Positions 1 to 48,508 of a DNA stretch of 64,000 bases are shown in pieces. The position numbers and the translations under genes were made by a program. Under the pieces are notes generated by a model. The model made no database searches. It worked only from the letters and a program-made list of their open reading frames with translations, and had not been told where the DNA came from. Positions within the stretch are counted from its first letter, which is position 1. Every line of letters begins with the position of its first letter. Origin of the DNA: Eutrigla gurnardus (taxonomy: Eukaryota > Chordata > Actinopteri > Perciformes > Triglidae). The stretch lies in NCBI GenBank assembly GCA_963514095.1, contig OY741287.1, forward strand, positions 11,986,944-12,050,943. The letters run 5' to 3'.

Positions 1-201
1 CGAGCTGGAACCGGAGTTGGGGCTGCAGCTGGTCTGAGCAGCCTGCGAGGTCCCGGTGTCCCGCCGTTCTGGTGTTGGACGGGGAATCCGGTGCAGCTGT
101 GGAGCGCAGATGATGAAGACAGTGATGATGATGATGATGAATGGCCCGAATTATGTCGACTGCTGTGCACCCTGACCCTGTTTTGTGAAAGACATGCCTA
201 A
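1..201 (+). CDS. Open frame entering the window, unknown protein C-terminus
   Basis: Frame 1 is open from the first base to a TAA at 199-201 (66 codons). It has an acidic run (DDEDSDDDDDEWPE) followed by a Cys/Leu-rich end (CRLLCTLTLFCERHA). I do not recognise a family. It could be the 3' end of a host exon or of a repeat-encoded protein cut by the window edge. The acidic run comes from a GAT triplet repeat, so chance openness is quite possible. Confidence 0.18.
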   Translation, partial: RAGTGVGAAAGLSSLRGPGVPPFWCWTGNPVQLWSADDEDSDDDDDEWPELCRLLCTLTLFCERHA

Positions 202-479
202 AATGCGCCTACAATTTCTATAGTGATATAATATCGGCATTATAATTATGACTATACGCATGCACAGTGCGTGATGAGCGTGGTGGGAGCGGCGGCGCTG
301 CTTCCGTCATCGTCTCCTCCTCGTCTCCCACTCACGCCTTCTTCTCCTCCCTCTTTCCCACTTGCGCGGGTGGGAGTGACGGGAGGTGTGCCTGCGCTAG
401 CCTGCGCGGTGCATGAAACTTGCAAAGTCCAGGCGGACACACCCTGTCGGCGTGGCGCAGGTGCGCTGTGCGCCGACTG
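202..479. other. GC-rich stretch without a recognisable gene
   Basis: Pyrimidine- and CpG-rich sequence just upstream of a hAT transposase remnant. It may be the 5' part of that element. Open frames here are short and on both strands, and none shows a family motif. Confidence 0.3.
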
Positions 480-1087
480 CGCCTGGTCTACGAACCTAGG
501 GCCCTTAATCTTGTTATAGCAGATGCAGCCAAATCGTCTGTAGTCTCCATCTCCTTCTTTGGTGTTCTCAAGAGATTGTACAATCTGTTTAGTTCCTCTG
601 TGCAACGCTGGGCAGTTTTACAGGAACAGTTAAGTCTTTGTCAGTGACCAGATGGGAGGCCAGGGTTGGCAGTGTGGAAGTGGTGCGTTACTACCTGCCT
701 GACATCATACAAGCATTCTCTGCTCTTCAAACCATCAGAAGAAGGACTCAGAGACAATGTCCACAGCAACCAGCAGAAAGGGTGAACTCGTGACATGGAG
801 TTTGGTACTGTGCACTGTAATCTGGCACAACATATTGTATCAAATCAACCATGTCAACCATGTCAACAGTTCTTGAAAAACTTCAAAGAGAAACAAGTGC
901 AGTGAGAGTATATCAAGATAATTTCAGGGAAAGTGGACTTGCTGCCTCTCAAAATGATGCTAGAGAGATAGCAGGAAACCTAGAGATTGACAGGACCTTC
1001 CCTGTAAGAAGACAGCGGAAAACAACCTGGCAGTTCCTATATGAGGGCAGAAAAGAAACGCAATCCACGCTAGATGAGCACTTTTAA
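480..1087 (+). pseudogene. hAT transposase remnant (ZMYM1-like)
   Basis: The sequence around 500-640 encodes NLVIADAAKSS followed by an FFG...LYNLFSSSVQRW block, the same order of motifs as in the hAT transposase at 33.9-34.2 kb (LNLVVADAAKSS, FGHLTKLFKLFSAS, HRWGVL). A stop at about 645 ends that frame and VTRWEARVGSVE continues in another frame. A further piece at 851-1087 (SGLAASQNDAREIA, then RRQRKTTWQFLYEG) is the next part of the protein. Frameshifts and stops make it a pseudogene. The N-terminal zinc finger and the C-terminal dimerisation region are absent. Confidence 0.7.
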
Positions 1088-1139
1088 CACTTTTCTGCCC
1101 CTCGTGGACCCAGCCAGGAGAAACAAAAGCGAGAGAAAG

Positions 1140-1365
1140 TAGACAGAGCCTCCAAGGTCATTGGCTGCAGTCTGCCTACCATAGCCTCACACTATGACAC
1201 CAGAATCATCAGAAGGTTAGAAACATCCCCACTGACCCCTCCCACTCAGCACATCACCTGTTCACTCTTTTACCATCAGGGAAGAGGTACAGAAGCATCA
1301 CCAGCAGATCCTCACGCTTCAGAGATAGCACCTAGCTCCAAACCCCCCACTTCAATATGGACTAA
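1140..1365 (+). mobile_element. LINE ORF2 C-terminal fragment
   Basis: Translation gives ASKVIGCSLPTIASHYDTR, then in a shifted frame the DPSHP..HHLFTLLPSG-type end found in many fish non-LTR reverse transcriptases. The same fragment occurs at 62150-62370, also next to the 3' end of an SRCR receptor gene, so it was probably present before that segment was duplicated. It is truncated and frameshifted, hence dead. Confidence 0.65.
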
Positions 1366-1447
1366 TCCCCCCGTTACGTACAGTATGTGCTGCATCTCTG
1401 TACAGTATGGTCTGGACAGACAGTGTCACCAGTGTTATGGTACTATG

Positions 1448-1543
1448 TACTATGGACTGTTCCACTGTACTATGGTCTGTCCCCCCTGTACTATGGACTG
1501 TTCCACTGTACTATGGTCTGTCCCCCCTGTACTATGGACTGTT
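1448..1543. repeat. 41-bp tandem repeat, about 2.3 copies
   Basis: Units starting at 1448, 1489 and 1530 share the text TACTATGGACTGTTCCAC followed by a C-run. The period is 41 bp. The open frames across it are repeat artefacts. Confidence 0.75.
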
Positions 1544-1753
1544 CTTACTGCATCAAGCACTTCATGGACTGTTTACACAACCTGTTACACACATCCTCAT
1601 GTATTGTGTAATATATGTTGTTTATGTTCGTGCATTGATGTCAGGTGTGAATGTGAGCACACCGGGACCAATTCCTATCAACTGTATTGTTGAAATGGCT
1701 ATAATAAACTTCATAATATACTTGATACTTTACCGCTTGGACTCCGCTACACC

Positions 1754-2790
1754 GGGGCTGGATTCCGGAAAGCAGGTTTAGTTCAAACTCTGAGTTTAAG
1801 CCTGAGAAGAGGGACACTCTGGGTCCTCTGTTACACAAAGAGAGTGAACCTGACTCTGAGAACCTAACCTGCTCGCTGGCAGGTTTTCTTCAACAAACCC
1901 TGAGGTTCTCCTGATCCGTCTCCACCTTTTTCAGGAATCTGAACCAACTCTGGAAAAACGTGTCATCCTTTCCTCGTCAACCATCCATATGGAAGGAAAA
2001 GTGATTCTAGCAGCTTTACGTCGGGAGAGGATTTGGATTAGTACCAGCACATATCTAAACAATATTCTCAGACGATTTTCAACATTTCATATCGTGGACA
2101 TAATCCACGACCAGATTATTTTCAGAGCTCTTTAGATTTTTTGGGAACAAGAGTTTTGTGAAATGTTTAAGCACATTTCTGTGTTGAAATAATACAAATA
2201 TGTGAAATATGATTAAAAACCACATGCCTTAGTCTACTTATTTGTGCAATATTCTTATGCTTAATTTTCAGCTGCAGCCACGTTCTTCATGTGCCTGTGG
2301 GATTGCACCAATATGAATATAATTATTCGTACATTTCACTACTTCCACTCGTGAACCTTGGGAGTTGAACCCGTCGCCTGCACTGTAGTCAGCGTTGCTA
2401 ACCGTTACACCACAGAGTCAAACTGCACACATGAAAATAAAACCTTATAAACTTTAGATAAATCAACCGTTTCATTCACTTATACACATTAAATCAGGCA
2501 GTAATTGTCTGCCACACATTGTCTGTCTCTACTTTGCTACAGTTATGTTCCTCCACTTTCTAAGGATCAGCTCGTTTTCTCCATAAACACTAAGTAATAT
2601 CTAATAACTCAGGTTGCCATGGTGAATCAGAGCTCCATTGATAATGACTTTGTAGAGTCGGCAGGCATGCGCGTAACTCAGAGTTGACTGAACTAATTCA
2701 GAACAGCTATTCTGGAACTGAAAACTTGGTTGACTCAGAGTTCAGGGTTAAGTTCAGAGGTTCTTGAGCCTGCTTTCTGGAATACACCCC
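1754..2790. mobile_element. Non-autonomous DNA transposon with terminal inverted repeats, Harbinger-like
   Basis: The left end reads GGGGCTGGATTCCGGAAAGC and the right end, read inward on the other strand, GGGGTGTATTCCAGAAAGC. These are imperfect inverted repeats of at least 22 bp about 1.04 kb apart. No transposase frame is present. Internally deleted relatives occur at about 3513-3890 and 62976-63355, and an inverted relative at about 42040-42260. The Harbinger assignment is a guess from general resemblance to fish elements with this kind of end; no clear target duplication is visible. Confidence 0.55.
2352..2421 (-). repeat. tRNA-like segment (box A/box B)
   Basis: On the minus strand a TGGTGTAACGGTTAGCA box A is followed by GGGTTCAACTCCC as box B, the layout of a tRNA gene or SINE head. 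It lies inside the inverted-repeat element. The folded arms do not look complete enough to call a working tRNA gene. Confidence 0.45.
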
Positions 2791-3044
2791 TGCTTTCTAA
2801 TGACATGTTCTATTTGTGCTCATAAAGATCTATGCCTTCAGTCGGAACCAGTAAGCTCGGAGCGCCACACACAGGAAGTCTGTTACAACATATGAAGACA
2901 CCAACACATCTTTTCATGTCCAGAGTAATAACAATATAGTAGAAATGTGATGAGTCATATTTCCAGAGGAACATGCGTATGAACATGAGCTGGTGTCGGT
3001 GTGTTAGAAACCCATGTGGATGTGAGAGGAGCTCCTTGGAGGTG

Positions 3045-40245
<37,201 letters not shown>

Positions 40246-41046
40246 GATGTGCAGCTAGACCGTCTGTCTGCCCGCCTGTCTGTCTCTGCTCTGATAAAGA
40301 CCTGTGCTGTCCTCAATGTAGATCTGTGTACAGGAAGAGGTGGAGCTTTACTCTTTACTTAGAAACATTTCTCAGAACTGCATTTCTGGGAAACTAAAAA
40401 ACTTTTAATCAGACAAGAATCTACCTACTGATGACATATTACATGACTGTTACTATGACAACCAGGAAACCAGGAGATGTTCCTATGAGATTAATGCTGT
40501 CAGTGTCGTCTTATTATTTCCTCTCGATGTTTCAACACCAAGTCTTTCAGAGGAGACTGGATTACAGCTTATATTAACTGTTGATGGATCTATTGAATGT
40601 TTTAGTAATCAATCATTGAGTCTATAAAACACCAGTAAACGGTATAAAATGTGCAGCCCAGTCTGTCAGAATCCGAGGTGACGTCTTTAAATGTCTTGTT
40701 TTGTCCGACCAACAGTCCAAAAGCCAAAGAGATTCAGTGGATGTGGATCTCTGCAGGAAGCTCCGAGCTGTCCATTCCTGTTGGATTCCTTCTAACTTCT
40801 GAATTCAAACATCGTCCCTCAAACTCGTAGCAGGAAAATGATGATGAGAAACGGTGCAGGATGATATTTGAGTGTTTCAGTGTGTCGTCTCCTTGTTGAC
40901 TGCAGTCTGTGTGTAACTGCTGCTGTAACTGACTGTGTCTCAGTCAGTTCACTGACATCATGTTTCAGTCTGACTTTGACTTTCATTCGTCCTTCATAAA
41001 GCAGCAGGATGTTTTCAGCTCTGCTGCTTTCTTTATTCAGAACACC
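40246..41046. other. Upstream region of the SRCR-Ig receptor; no gene seen
   Basis: It should hold the receptor promoter (transcription toward lower coordinates). A GGAA core in ACAGGAAGAGGTGG (about 40330) could bind ETS factors such as PU.1, but a single match is weak evidence. No clear TATA box was found. Confidence 0.3.
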
Positions 41047-41185
41047 TCATATTTTATTGCTCTGGAGGCTCATTTTATTCTGAACCTGTAACTCTGTTTG
41101 TGTTCTTTTAGCTGCATTCGGCCTCCAGAGGGGTTCCACCTTTGTCACGGCCTCCTGCACCGCTTTAATCTGGAGCTCAAATACT
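41047..41185 (-). CDS. Candidate terminal exon of an unknown gene
   Basis: Acceptor GTTGTTTTCTAG|A is followed by a frame reading VFELQIKAVQEAVTKVEPLW, then RPNAAKRTQTELQVQNKM and SNKI with TGA at 41049-41047. AATAAA occurs 11 bases after the stop (CTGAATAAAGAAAG), a compact normal 3' end. I do not recognise the family. Matching upstream exons were not found, so it may be a stranded or pseudogene exon. Confidence 0.35.
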
Positions 41186-41412
41186 CTAGAAAACAACTTT
41201 GACAGGTACGGTGGCTGAGGAGGAACATACAGGGTGAACTTTACAATAGTGATCCAGCGCTTTATCAATACATTACAACCAGAATCAAAGAGAGGGAGTG
41301 AGGGGGGCTCACAGTCTGGTTATGGGACCAGCCGGTCATAAACTGATGCACGGTGAACCTTTGCTGAACAACATGAACAGCTTCATGAACACAATTCAAT
41401 AACATTCATGAA

Positions 41413-41871
41413 TATAGGCCAGAGATCTTCAACATGGGGTCCTGGACCCATAGGGGGTCCACGGATTTCCAGCAGGGGGTCCCCAACATTATTTGATCCC
41501 AAACCTTTTTTTCTTACAAAATTAAAAATATGTTCAAAAATACACATTAACATTAATACAACATCTAATAAGCAAATATAAATGTTAATTGTTGTGTAAA
41601 TGTGAAATTGTGATGTAGAAATGCCAATATAGATTTACAATATGTTCTGTAAATATATATTTCTGTCAACAATTATTATTTTAATGGCTAAGCATTGCAT
41701 ACATACATCATTACAAAGTACCTGTATACATGGCACTATAGGCTGCACTACACATTATTATTGGCCCGGCTTAATAAGGAACATGATTAATATGATATGT
41801 AATAGGGGGCCCTCCACCGTGTCACTATCAGCCAAGGGGCCCTTGGCCTGGAAACCATTTAAGACCTCCGA
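41413..41871. mobile_element. hAT-like non-autonomous repeat
   Basis: It starts CAGAGATCTTCAACATGGGG, with GGGTCC repeated, and ends with text whose complement reads GGAGGTCTTAAATGG. This matches the pattern of short fish hAT elements. The ends are diverged and no target duplication is clear. Confidence 0.45.
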
Positions 41872-42310
41872 TATGAATGAATGTAAAAATATGGTTACAC
41901 TGTTTAAATAATGACAGTAGGCTACTTCACTGGATGGAAACTTGGAATGAGTTCTGCAAAGAATCTGGTCTGAGATTACGATATGAAATAAAGAAATGGA
42001 AGGCCGGAGAATATTGTTCAGATGTGTGATGGATGGTGAGTTAAAACTGAAGAGTTCTACTAAGTAATCAACATCCTCTCCAGACGCGAGGCTGCTAGAA
42101 TCACTTGTGCTTCCATATCGATGGTTGACGAGGAAAGGACTCTGCAAGTTTCCACAGCTGGTTCAGGATCAGCAAAATGGAGGAGACAGATTGGGAGAAA
42201 CTCAGTCTGTTGAAGAAAACCTGCCAGCGAGCAGGTTAGCTTCACAGAGTCAGTTACCATGGTAACAGTTTACTGATAAGGAAACGTCAGCCTGTTAAAG
42301 CCTGAACGTA
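41872..42310 (-). mobile_element. Relative of the 1754-2790 element, inverted
   Basis: The minus strand shares AACCTGCTCGCTGGCAGG, TTTTCTTCAACA, CTTTCCTCGTCAACCATC and ATATGGAAG with 1860-2000. The minus frame MEAQVILAASRLERMLIT may be a transposon-protein fragment. Confidence 0.5.
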
Positions 42311-42534
42311 TTAAGTGTATGTTGCAATAACAGCTGAGTGGAAGGAGAGGCGGTTTGAGGGGGAAGGGGGTGGAGCTGCTGATACAGCTGATAACGACAC
42401 ACACGTGCACGCGCTAGTGCTCGAGACGGCAGAGTGTGTGCAATCAGGAAGTAAGCATCGACACACAGGCACGCCGTCCAAGTTTACCTCCGGCCCGACT
42501 TTTTGATTGACGGGGTTTTTAACCTTTAACAACA

Positions 42535-42960
42535 ACTTTAATCTGCAGAATCAAGATCACTTTAGGTATTTACAAATCAGGGACTTTGTCTGCAAAATAT
42601 TTAAAAAAATGATACTACAATGGGAGAGGAGATCCTAGACATTTTTCAAAAAGCCTGTAAAAGAAGCTACTTACCAAAACCAGATTATCTAAATGATATT
42701 GAAAAGAGACCATTCTCTGAATATTAAAGCAAGATGGAAAGCCGAGCTTCACAAGCTCTCCCTCCTGGAGAGAACGGGACTCCATTATTCTGAACTCAGC
42801 ACAAAATACTCACTTCTCTAATCATTCTGCTTGCTGGAGGTCCTGTTGAAGCATCTTCACATTTCCTGGAATCGCCCTTCTGTGGCTCCATTTTGGTGTC
42901 CATGGTGTCCTGGAAGCAGTTTTTAAGATGAAAGTCTATTTTAGTGTTTAAATCTTGTAC
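42535..42960 (+). mobile_element. L1-like LINE fragment (tentative)
   Basis: Translation gives FRYLQIRDFVCKIFKKM and later ARWKAELHKLSLLERTGL, reminiscent of L1 ORF2 C-terminal text. Stops interrupt it. Confidence 0.35.
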
Positions 42961-44050
42961 CTGGGTGATCTAGAAGGGCTTCACTGTGCAAAGTGTGATA
43001 CATATTAGTTGAGGTTGTTATTAATGGCATGTAAAAAGACTTTGACCTCACTGTAAGACATTTCAAGCTGGCAATTTGCAATTTAAGTTTATTTTTAAAC
43101 AATTTAGGTGATTTTGATGTCTTTGTTTGCGTTGAGATTTAAATAAAGAAAAAACATTAATCTTTAGCTTTTTTCTCTCCTTTTTTCTTATCTTTATTGC
43201 TTTTTATAGTCATGTATGTGTATATGGGAGCTGTATACCATGTTAATTTTTATCCGATTACTCGATAAACCGATGGAATAATTGGTAGATTACTCGATTA
43301 CAAAAAGATCTGATAGCTGCAGCCCTACTTTTAACCACTAGTTATTACAACTTCATACTATCAGTTAAAACAAATAATTGTTTTACATTATAAATGCCAG
43401 AAAACTTCCCTTACCGAGTCACACAAACACACGTCTGCATTATTGTAACTCACCATCTCAAGTTAAAACAACTTGAATATGTTTATATGACTTCCCATTT
43501 CAAGTTAAGATTCATATTCCAAATGACTTTCGACTAACATGTAGAAGTTAACTTGACTGACAATTATTTCAGTGTATCTGTATCAGATTGGGTTGTAAAG
43601 CGGCAGAACATTTCCAGTACATTTTCTGAAGACTTTCCATGGGAAGTTACGCTGGGGAATTTTGGAAATATTCATATATTATATTTGCACTTTGCAATAT
43701 GCTGCTGCAGTTTTGTGGCATTCTTCACGTATGTCTTTTCACAATATTTACACACAAAGACTTTCCTTGAACATCAGCTTGTGTGAAATCGGATGGTGCA
43801 TGTGGCATTTTACGGTAGAATAAGATAACAGTATTCATACTCTCAAGTGTACTTGCATGAAATCTGTCCGTTTTAGTCAAAATTATGCTTAAGTATATTT
43901 TCCACAACTATATTAAAAATCCCTGTTCAGGACCAACCTTCAATTTTGTAAATTGCAGGTTTATTCCCATGAATTCCTGATAATTCCCATGGAAAGTTTC
44001 CAACTGAAACTTGCATTAAGCAGCCCTGTGACGTCACTGCTCCTCTCCTG
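42961..44050. other. AT-rich region with a hAT end fragment
   Basis: CGATTACTCGATAAACCGATGG ... CTGCAGCCCTAC (43250-43328) is the right-end type of a fish hAT (TAGGGCTGCAG on the other strand). Otherwise only short frames occur. Confidence 0.4.
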
Positions 44051-44480
44051 TCAGCCTCTCTGCTGCTGTGAAGACACACAGCGGTGGTAGGGAGGACGGG
44101 CTGGTTGTCTCAACCTCAGAGTAACAACAAGTTCACCTGTTTCCAGACGCTTGACGTTAAATTATGACTCAACTGTTTTACCTTCAAACTGACGTTCGTG
44201 TTGTTTAATCCGACGTTCCGTTTGTCGTGTAAAACATAACGGAGGACACGAAAAACCCATTCTAACGTTCGGTTTAAATGAATCATTTCACTGTACGACT
44301 CCAGTAAACTTGGACCCAAAGTCCGTCTCATTCTCTCCGTGGTCTCTCCGCTTCGCTGTCCGCTCTTCCAGCGCGTCATCCAGCCCGCTGTTCCCCCACA
44401 AACACGCAGCAGAGACGGCAGAGACACACGGAGCAGTGAGGGGGGGCGACGCGGCCAAATGTCCGTTCAGAACAGAGTTT
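44051..44480 (-). other. CpG-richer stretch, possible old promoter/first exon
   Basis: A minus frame from 44427 (MSLPSLLRVCGGTAGWMTRW, 103 codons) lies in CpG-richer DNA. No family is recognised and no donor was assigned. Chance openness is possible. Confidence 0.18.
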
Positions 44481-45336
44481 TGAGTTCATAGTCTGCAGCA
44501 TGCTCCACGTTATCACAAGTAATTAGTGGCATTATATTCATTACCAAAGCATTGGCTCATTAATTATCAAACTTCCTGGACAATAGAATGATTAAGAGAG
44601 CGAAGCTGGGAAGTGACCATGGCGGTGACTCAGCCGTGAAACCCGCAGCCACAGTAACATATTAGTACGACGCTGAAGTTGGCTTCCGATTCGCCAGCCT
44701 CCGATTCGGCACTTAAGGGGAAAGTTAAGGGGAAATTAACTCATTGTGCAGTGCGACTGTTTGTCCACTGATTGACTGTTTTTTGTGACACTTCTTGATG
44801 TGAAAACTTTTTAGACATTTTAGGTAAGACACCAGCTTTGCCTGACACCTACTATTGTATCTGTAAAACTTTTATTTAATTTGTGAAAATGCTAAAGGGG
44901 AGATTTTGCCGTTTTTGTTTTATACCAAGACCTCATTAGACCAGGTCCAGATCCAAACCACTGTGCCTAGACTTCTCAGATCTACGCACATTCTGGAGAC
45001 TGGAGGGGAATCAGCGACACAGATGGAGCTGTGGTGAACTGAAGTCAGATTGTAAGTAAACGTGAGAAGAACTATTATCATTTTGATGACTCGCACACAT
45101 TTAATTACACTCCATATCATACGTTAGATCCGTGTTATCATGATGAACTCCAGCAGTGTTTTTGATGCCTTTTCATGCAATTTTTTTCATAAACACCTTC
45201 TTTTAAAATCCAACTTGTATCTTAAATCAAAATAATTTAGAAATATTGAATCAGCGCTGTCCCCGCAGGAGGAGGAGGAGGAGACGGCCCGACTGCATGT
45301 AATACAGGATACAATAAATACCCTCCATTAGATCCA
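44481..45336. other. No gene recognised
   Basis: Mixed sequence. A GGAGGAGGAGGAGGAG run lies at 45268-45284. No repeat end or splice-bounded frame was identified. Confidence 0.4.
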
Positions 45337-45516
45337 GTGGCGTGGCGTGGGGAACATTTCCGAGGAAGCCAAGTGAGACACAACCTCGAAGCTGTGTATG
45401 TTTTTTACGGGGTGGGAGCAGAAAAACGGATGTTGCAGTTTATATGTTGCTATTTCCCGTGGTCGGATGAACTATTAGAGCGCCCAGCATCATTTTACCA
45501 GGACTTACACACGCTG

Positions 45517-45582
<66 letters not shown>

Positions 45583-46010
45583 TATTATTATATGATTATT
45601 CAGGGAGCAGGAATCCTTGTCAAAAAGGAGACAGGGCCAGCAGAATAGCCGCTGTAGCTTGGCGCTACCAGCTAGCCACTCAGTGCGGACGTAATTCTCC
45701 TCATTAAAGGTAAGGTTTTTTTCCACCAAGGGAGTTCAGCACAGCTTGGCCTCCTCACAGACAACAGGGTGCAGTAACATGTTTTCAACACTCATTCACC
45801 CCGTAACATTTAGAGGGGCGCTGTTTAACACATCATGAAACGCTCAATAATTACTGAAGAGAGACGAGGAGGAGACGACAGACACATCACAGAGGGATTA
45901 CGTAAACTGTTAAAAAAGTGATTTTATTAAATGATGGTTATATTCTGAAAAAACGGAGGAAGCCTGGCTTCCCTTGGCCTCTGCAAGGAAACACCACCGA
46001 TTAGATTAGA
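45337..46010 (-). pseudogene. hAT/ZMYM-type element remnant
   Basis: The minus strand near 45600-45729 encodes EEN..RTEWLAGSAKLQRLFC and WPCLLFDKDS, a TTF-type zinc-finger segment of ZMYM/hAT transposases. The flanks carry CAGTGGCGTGGCGTGGGG (45334) and GGCCTCTGCAAGGAAACACC (about 45978), end-like text of such elements. A long CT run splits the frame. Confidence 0.5.
45520..45580. repeat. (CT)n microsatellite
   Basis: About 30 CT units followed by ATT repeats. Confidence 0.95.
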
Positions 46011-46459
46011 AAATCAGGAAATGATCCATTCGCCAGTGTGCACTTTGATACTGGGAGTGATTTTGAATTGAATTTATTATACAACCATACAGTAGAATGT
46101 CTTGATATTTTCTATAATAACATTCAGGATTTTGAGGTGACTTTATTATAAAACCATCCAGTAAAATGACTTGATATTTGCTATGTAACTGCTAGTCACA
46201 GTCACTCTGAACAAAGATCTATTGAAGAAATTAGCAAACCCATCATTTTCCTCATGTTTAACCGTTGCACCTGATATAAAAACTGCTTTCAACGCCATTT
46301 TGGTAACTTCGGGCACCCGTACCGTAAGTACAGGAATAGATGCGCAACAGATTTCGGCGGCAGGCGTGACCGCAGTGAGCCACGGCCCCCAGCCCGACTG
46401 GAGGGGTATCAACATCCGTGAGGATGTCATGCGGGGTTTGTAAGATAAGGAAGACAACA
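46011..46459. other. Old repeat sequence, no gene called
   Basis: Frames on both strands are about 70-105 codons; none has a recognised motif. The stretch probably belongs to the Harbinger-like remnant that follows. Confidence 0.3.
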
Positions 46460-46860
46460 ATCATTGTTCATTTTAACGAATTCACTTATTAATATGGCAA
46501 TTTCTTGCATCACAGAGCGTGTTTGCTGTAGCTCATCTGCAACGTTGTTGATGGCGGTGATTGTGTCTCAATTGTGTCTCGCTGAAGTTGCAGGACGGCA
46601 TCAGTGAGCACCCGACCGCTTGATGTGCCATGCGCCCAGGGTGCACTGCTGCTTTGCGCCGACTTGGAAGCTGTGCCGTCCTCACGTCACCCTCCCTTAT
46701 AAAGGGAACATTGCGTACAGCTTGCCTGTTTTGTAAATCCGATTTTTTTTTTGGCGCACACAAACTTTGGCTTTTGGGCGTACGTACACTTTTAGTAAGG
46801 ATCCCACTGACAGTTTTATAAATGAGGCCCCAGGTCTGTGCGACGGTCAAGTCCTGAAGT
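46460..46860 (-). pseudogene. Harbinger Myb-like (NAIF-type) ORF remnant
   Basis: The minus strand shows VADELQQTRSVMQEIAIL and, in another frame, a CNFSETQLRHN/QLQRDTIE-type helical segment near its end. Such text is typical of the C-terminal part of the Myb/SANT-like second protein of PIF-Harbinger elements. The right end TTTATAAATGAGGCCCCAGG is common in fish repeats. Confidence 0.4.
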
Positions 46861-47451
46861 GCGCGAGGGCTCGCTCACGGACATTTTGAGCCCACTACTT
46901 TCGATGCTGACTTTACCTGAGGGAATTACCCACAGTTCATAGCGTTGCAACGTGAAACGTGGGGTTACCAGGGGAAGTCAGAGGAATTACAATGTGTGGA
47001 ATATTACATTTACACAGATATATTAACATTAAAGATTTAAGGAGCATAAACCACTTGAAATCATAGACATAAATCAGACGGGTGTGTAGAGGTGGATACA
47101 CAGGTGGAATGAGACGCACACATATTTGTTTCTTTATGGGGTGAAGGAAAGGTAATGGTACGTGCCAATTAGGGAAACCTACACCCTTGCCTCTCAGCCA
47201 GATGAACCACCAAAGTGGTTCCACCCCAAAGCTTCAAATAAGTACGCTAGGGACCCCTAGTGGTGAATGAAATAATGAAGAAAGTCAAAGAGTTTCCAGT
47301 CAACCTAACATGAGATGTTTGCTTCATGTGTCGATCCAACATGAAATCATTTGAGAATTAAAGTCATCTTGGTGATACATGTGTGTGAGTGTGCCTTTCA
47401 TAAATAGTGCTGAACTCAAGGTAGAAAATAAGTCATTCGGTAAAATTCAAA
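46861..47451. other. No gene recognised
   Basis: A minus-strand frame of 95 codons (46937-47224) has no family motif and is not splice-bounded. Confidence 0.35.
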
Positions 47452-47516
47452 CCTGGATTTGAACCTACAACACTTTGATAATGTGTCTTATTCCTTAGCC
47501 ACTACACCACCATTGT
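47452..47516 (-). repeat. tRNA-like SINE head
   Basis: The minus strand reads GGTGGTGTAGTGGCTAAGG (box A) and GTAGGTTCAAATCC (box B), 34 bp apart. It is probably a SINE relic and not a tRNA gene, since the stems are imperfect. Confidence 0.5.
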
Positions 47517-47589
47517 CTATTTGTAACATGAGATAGTAGTAATACTTATAATAATGATATATAATAATAATCATTTTTAATACAAGTAA

Positions 47590-47740
47590 TGGATCCATGA
47601 AGGTGGGTCAATGCAACTCATATGATAATAACAATAATTATAATAAACAGGACACTACAGGGAGTCGAACCCCATCTCAGTAAACTTAAAGTATCTCCAC
47701 CGCTGTCTTTTTATATTATTATCGCCATTATGTATTCATT
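47590..47740. repeat. Dispersed repeat, copy 1
   Basis: It shares ATAATAACAATAATTATAAT, CAGGACACTACAGGGAGTCG and CCCCATCTCAGTAAACT with 57815-57960. GGGAGTCGAACCCC is tRNA box-B-like on the minus strand. Confidence 0.75.
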
Positions 47741-48371
47741 CATATTAAACTCATGAATTACATATACATTGATTTATAAATATATATCCATGAATGAATA
47801 CATTTGATTTATAAATTATATAGATACATTATTTTGTGAATTATATTTACATTAATGTATTATACAACATTCATTTATAAATTAGATATACATTACAGTC
47901 CTTCTGTGCAAATAAACTTTTTTTTCATGAGGCATCAACTGTTTCTTCCCTTTTCTTCACAATAGTGAACAATTTAACAAAAGGCACAACTAGTTTCTTT
48001 CTTTGTGTTTTATATAAAAAGGCCAGTGTTCTTCATACACCCTTTTCAGCCAATTAGAAGTCGAGGACTTGCCTTGGCTGAATGGGACGACCGTACCTGG
48101 AACAGGGATTGCTGTGCTCTGGTTCACACACTCAACCATGGTGAGTTTGTTGTTCACTTGTCTCTTTTTGTCCAGAGGTCAAATCGTCTTTGCTGACCTC
48201 TGGCTGCTGTGTGAGGTGTGTGTTTGTTAAGGAGGACGTGTCGTCGGTCGCCCCTGAAGGTCCGTCCGTCGTTGCTTTGGATGTGGGAACTTGGCGGGGT
48301 CTCTGCGGGTTGGATGACTGTGCAGGTTTCCAGCGGCCATCTTCCTGCTGGAAACGGATGGGTGCTCCGGC
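47741..48371. other. AT-rich then TATA-containing upstream region
   Basis: AT-rich to about 48000. TTTATATAAAAAGG (48008-48021) is a good TATA-like box, upstream of the candidate exon at 48372. Confidence 0.3.
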
Positions 48372-48508
48372 ATGCAGCGCCGTCAGAGGTGGAGCAGACT
48401 TGTTGCATTGCTGCTTCTGGCGGCGCTGGCATTCCTCTCTGCTTGCTGGCTGGTGTTCAGAGGGGTTACCTGGGGTTGCAAGTGTTGCTGCTGTCGCAGT
48501 GTTGCCAG
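48372..48508 (+). CDS. Candidate first exon, signal-anchor and Cys-rich
   Basis: ATG at 48372 opens MQRRQRWSRLVALLLLAALA, continues as FLSACWLVFRGV, then GCKCCCCRSVAR, up to a donor GCCAG|GTGAGA. It looks like a type II signal-anchor or uncleaved signal peptide with a palmitoylatable cysteine cluster. TATA-like text lies 360 bp upstream. No downstream exon was found, and overlapping frames are also open, so this remains speculative. Confidence 0.25.
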
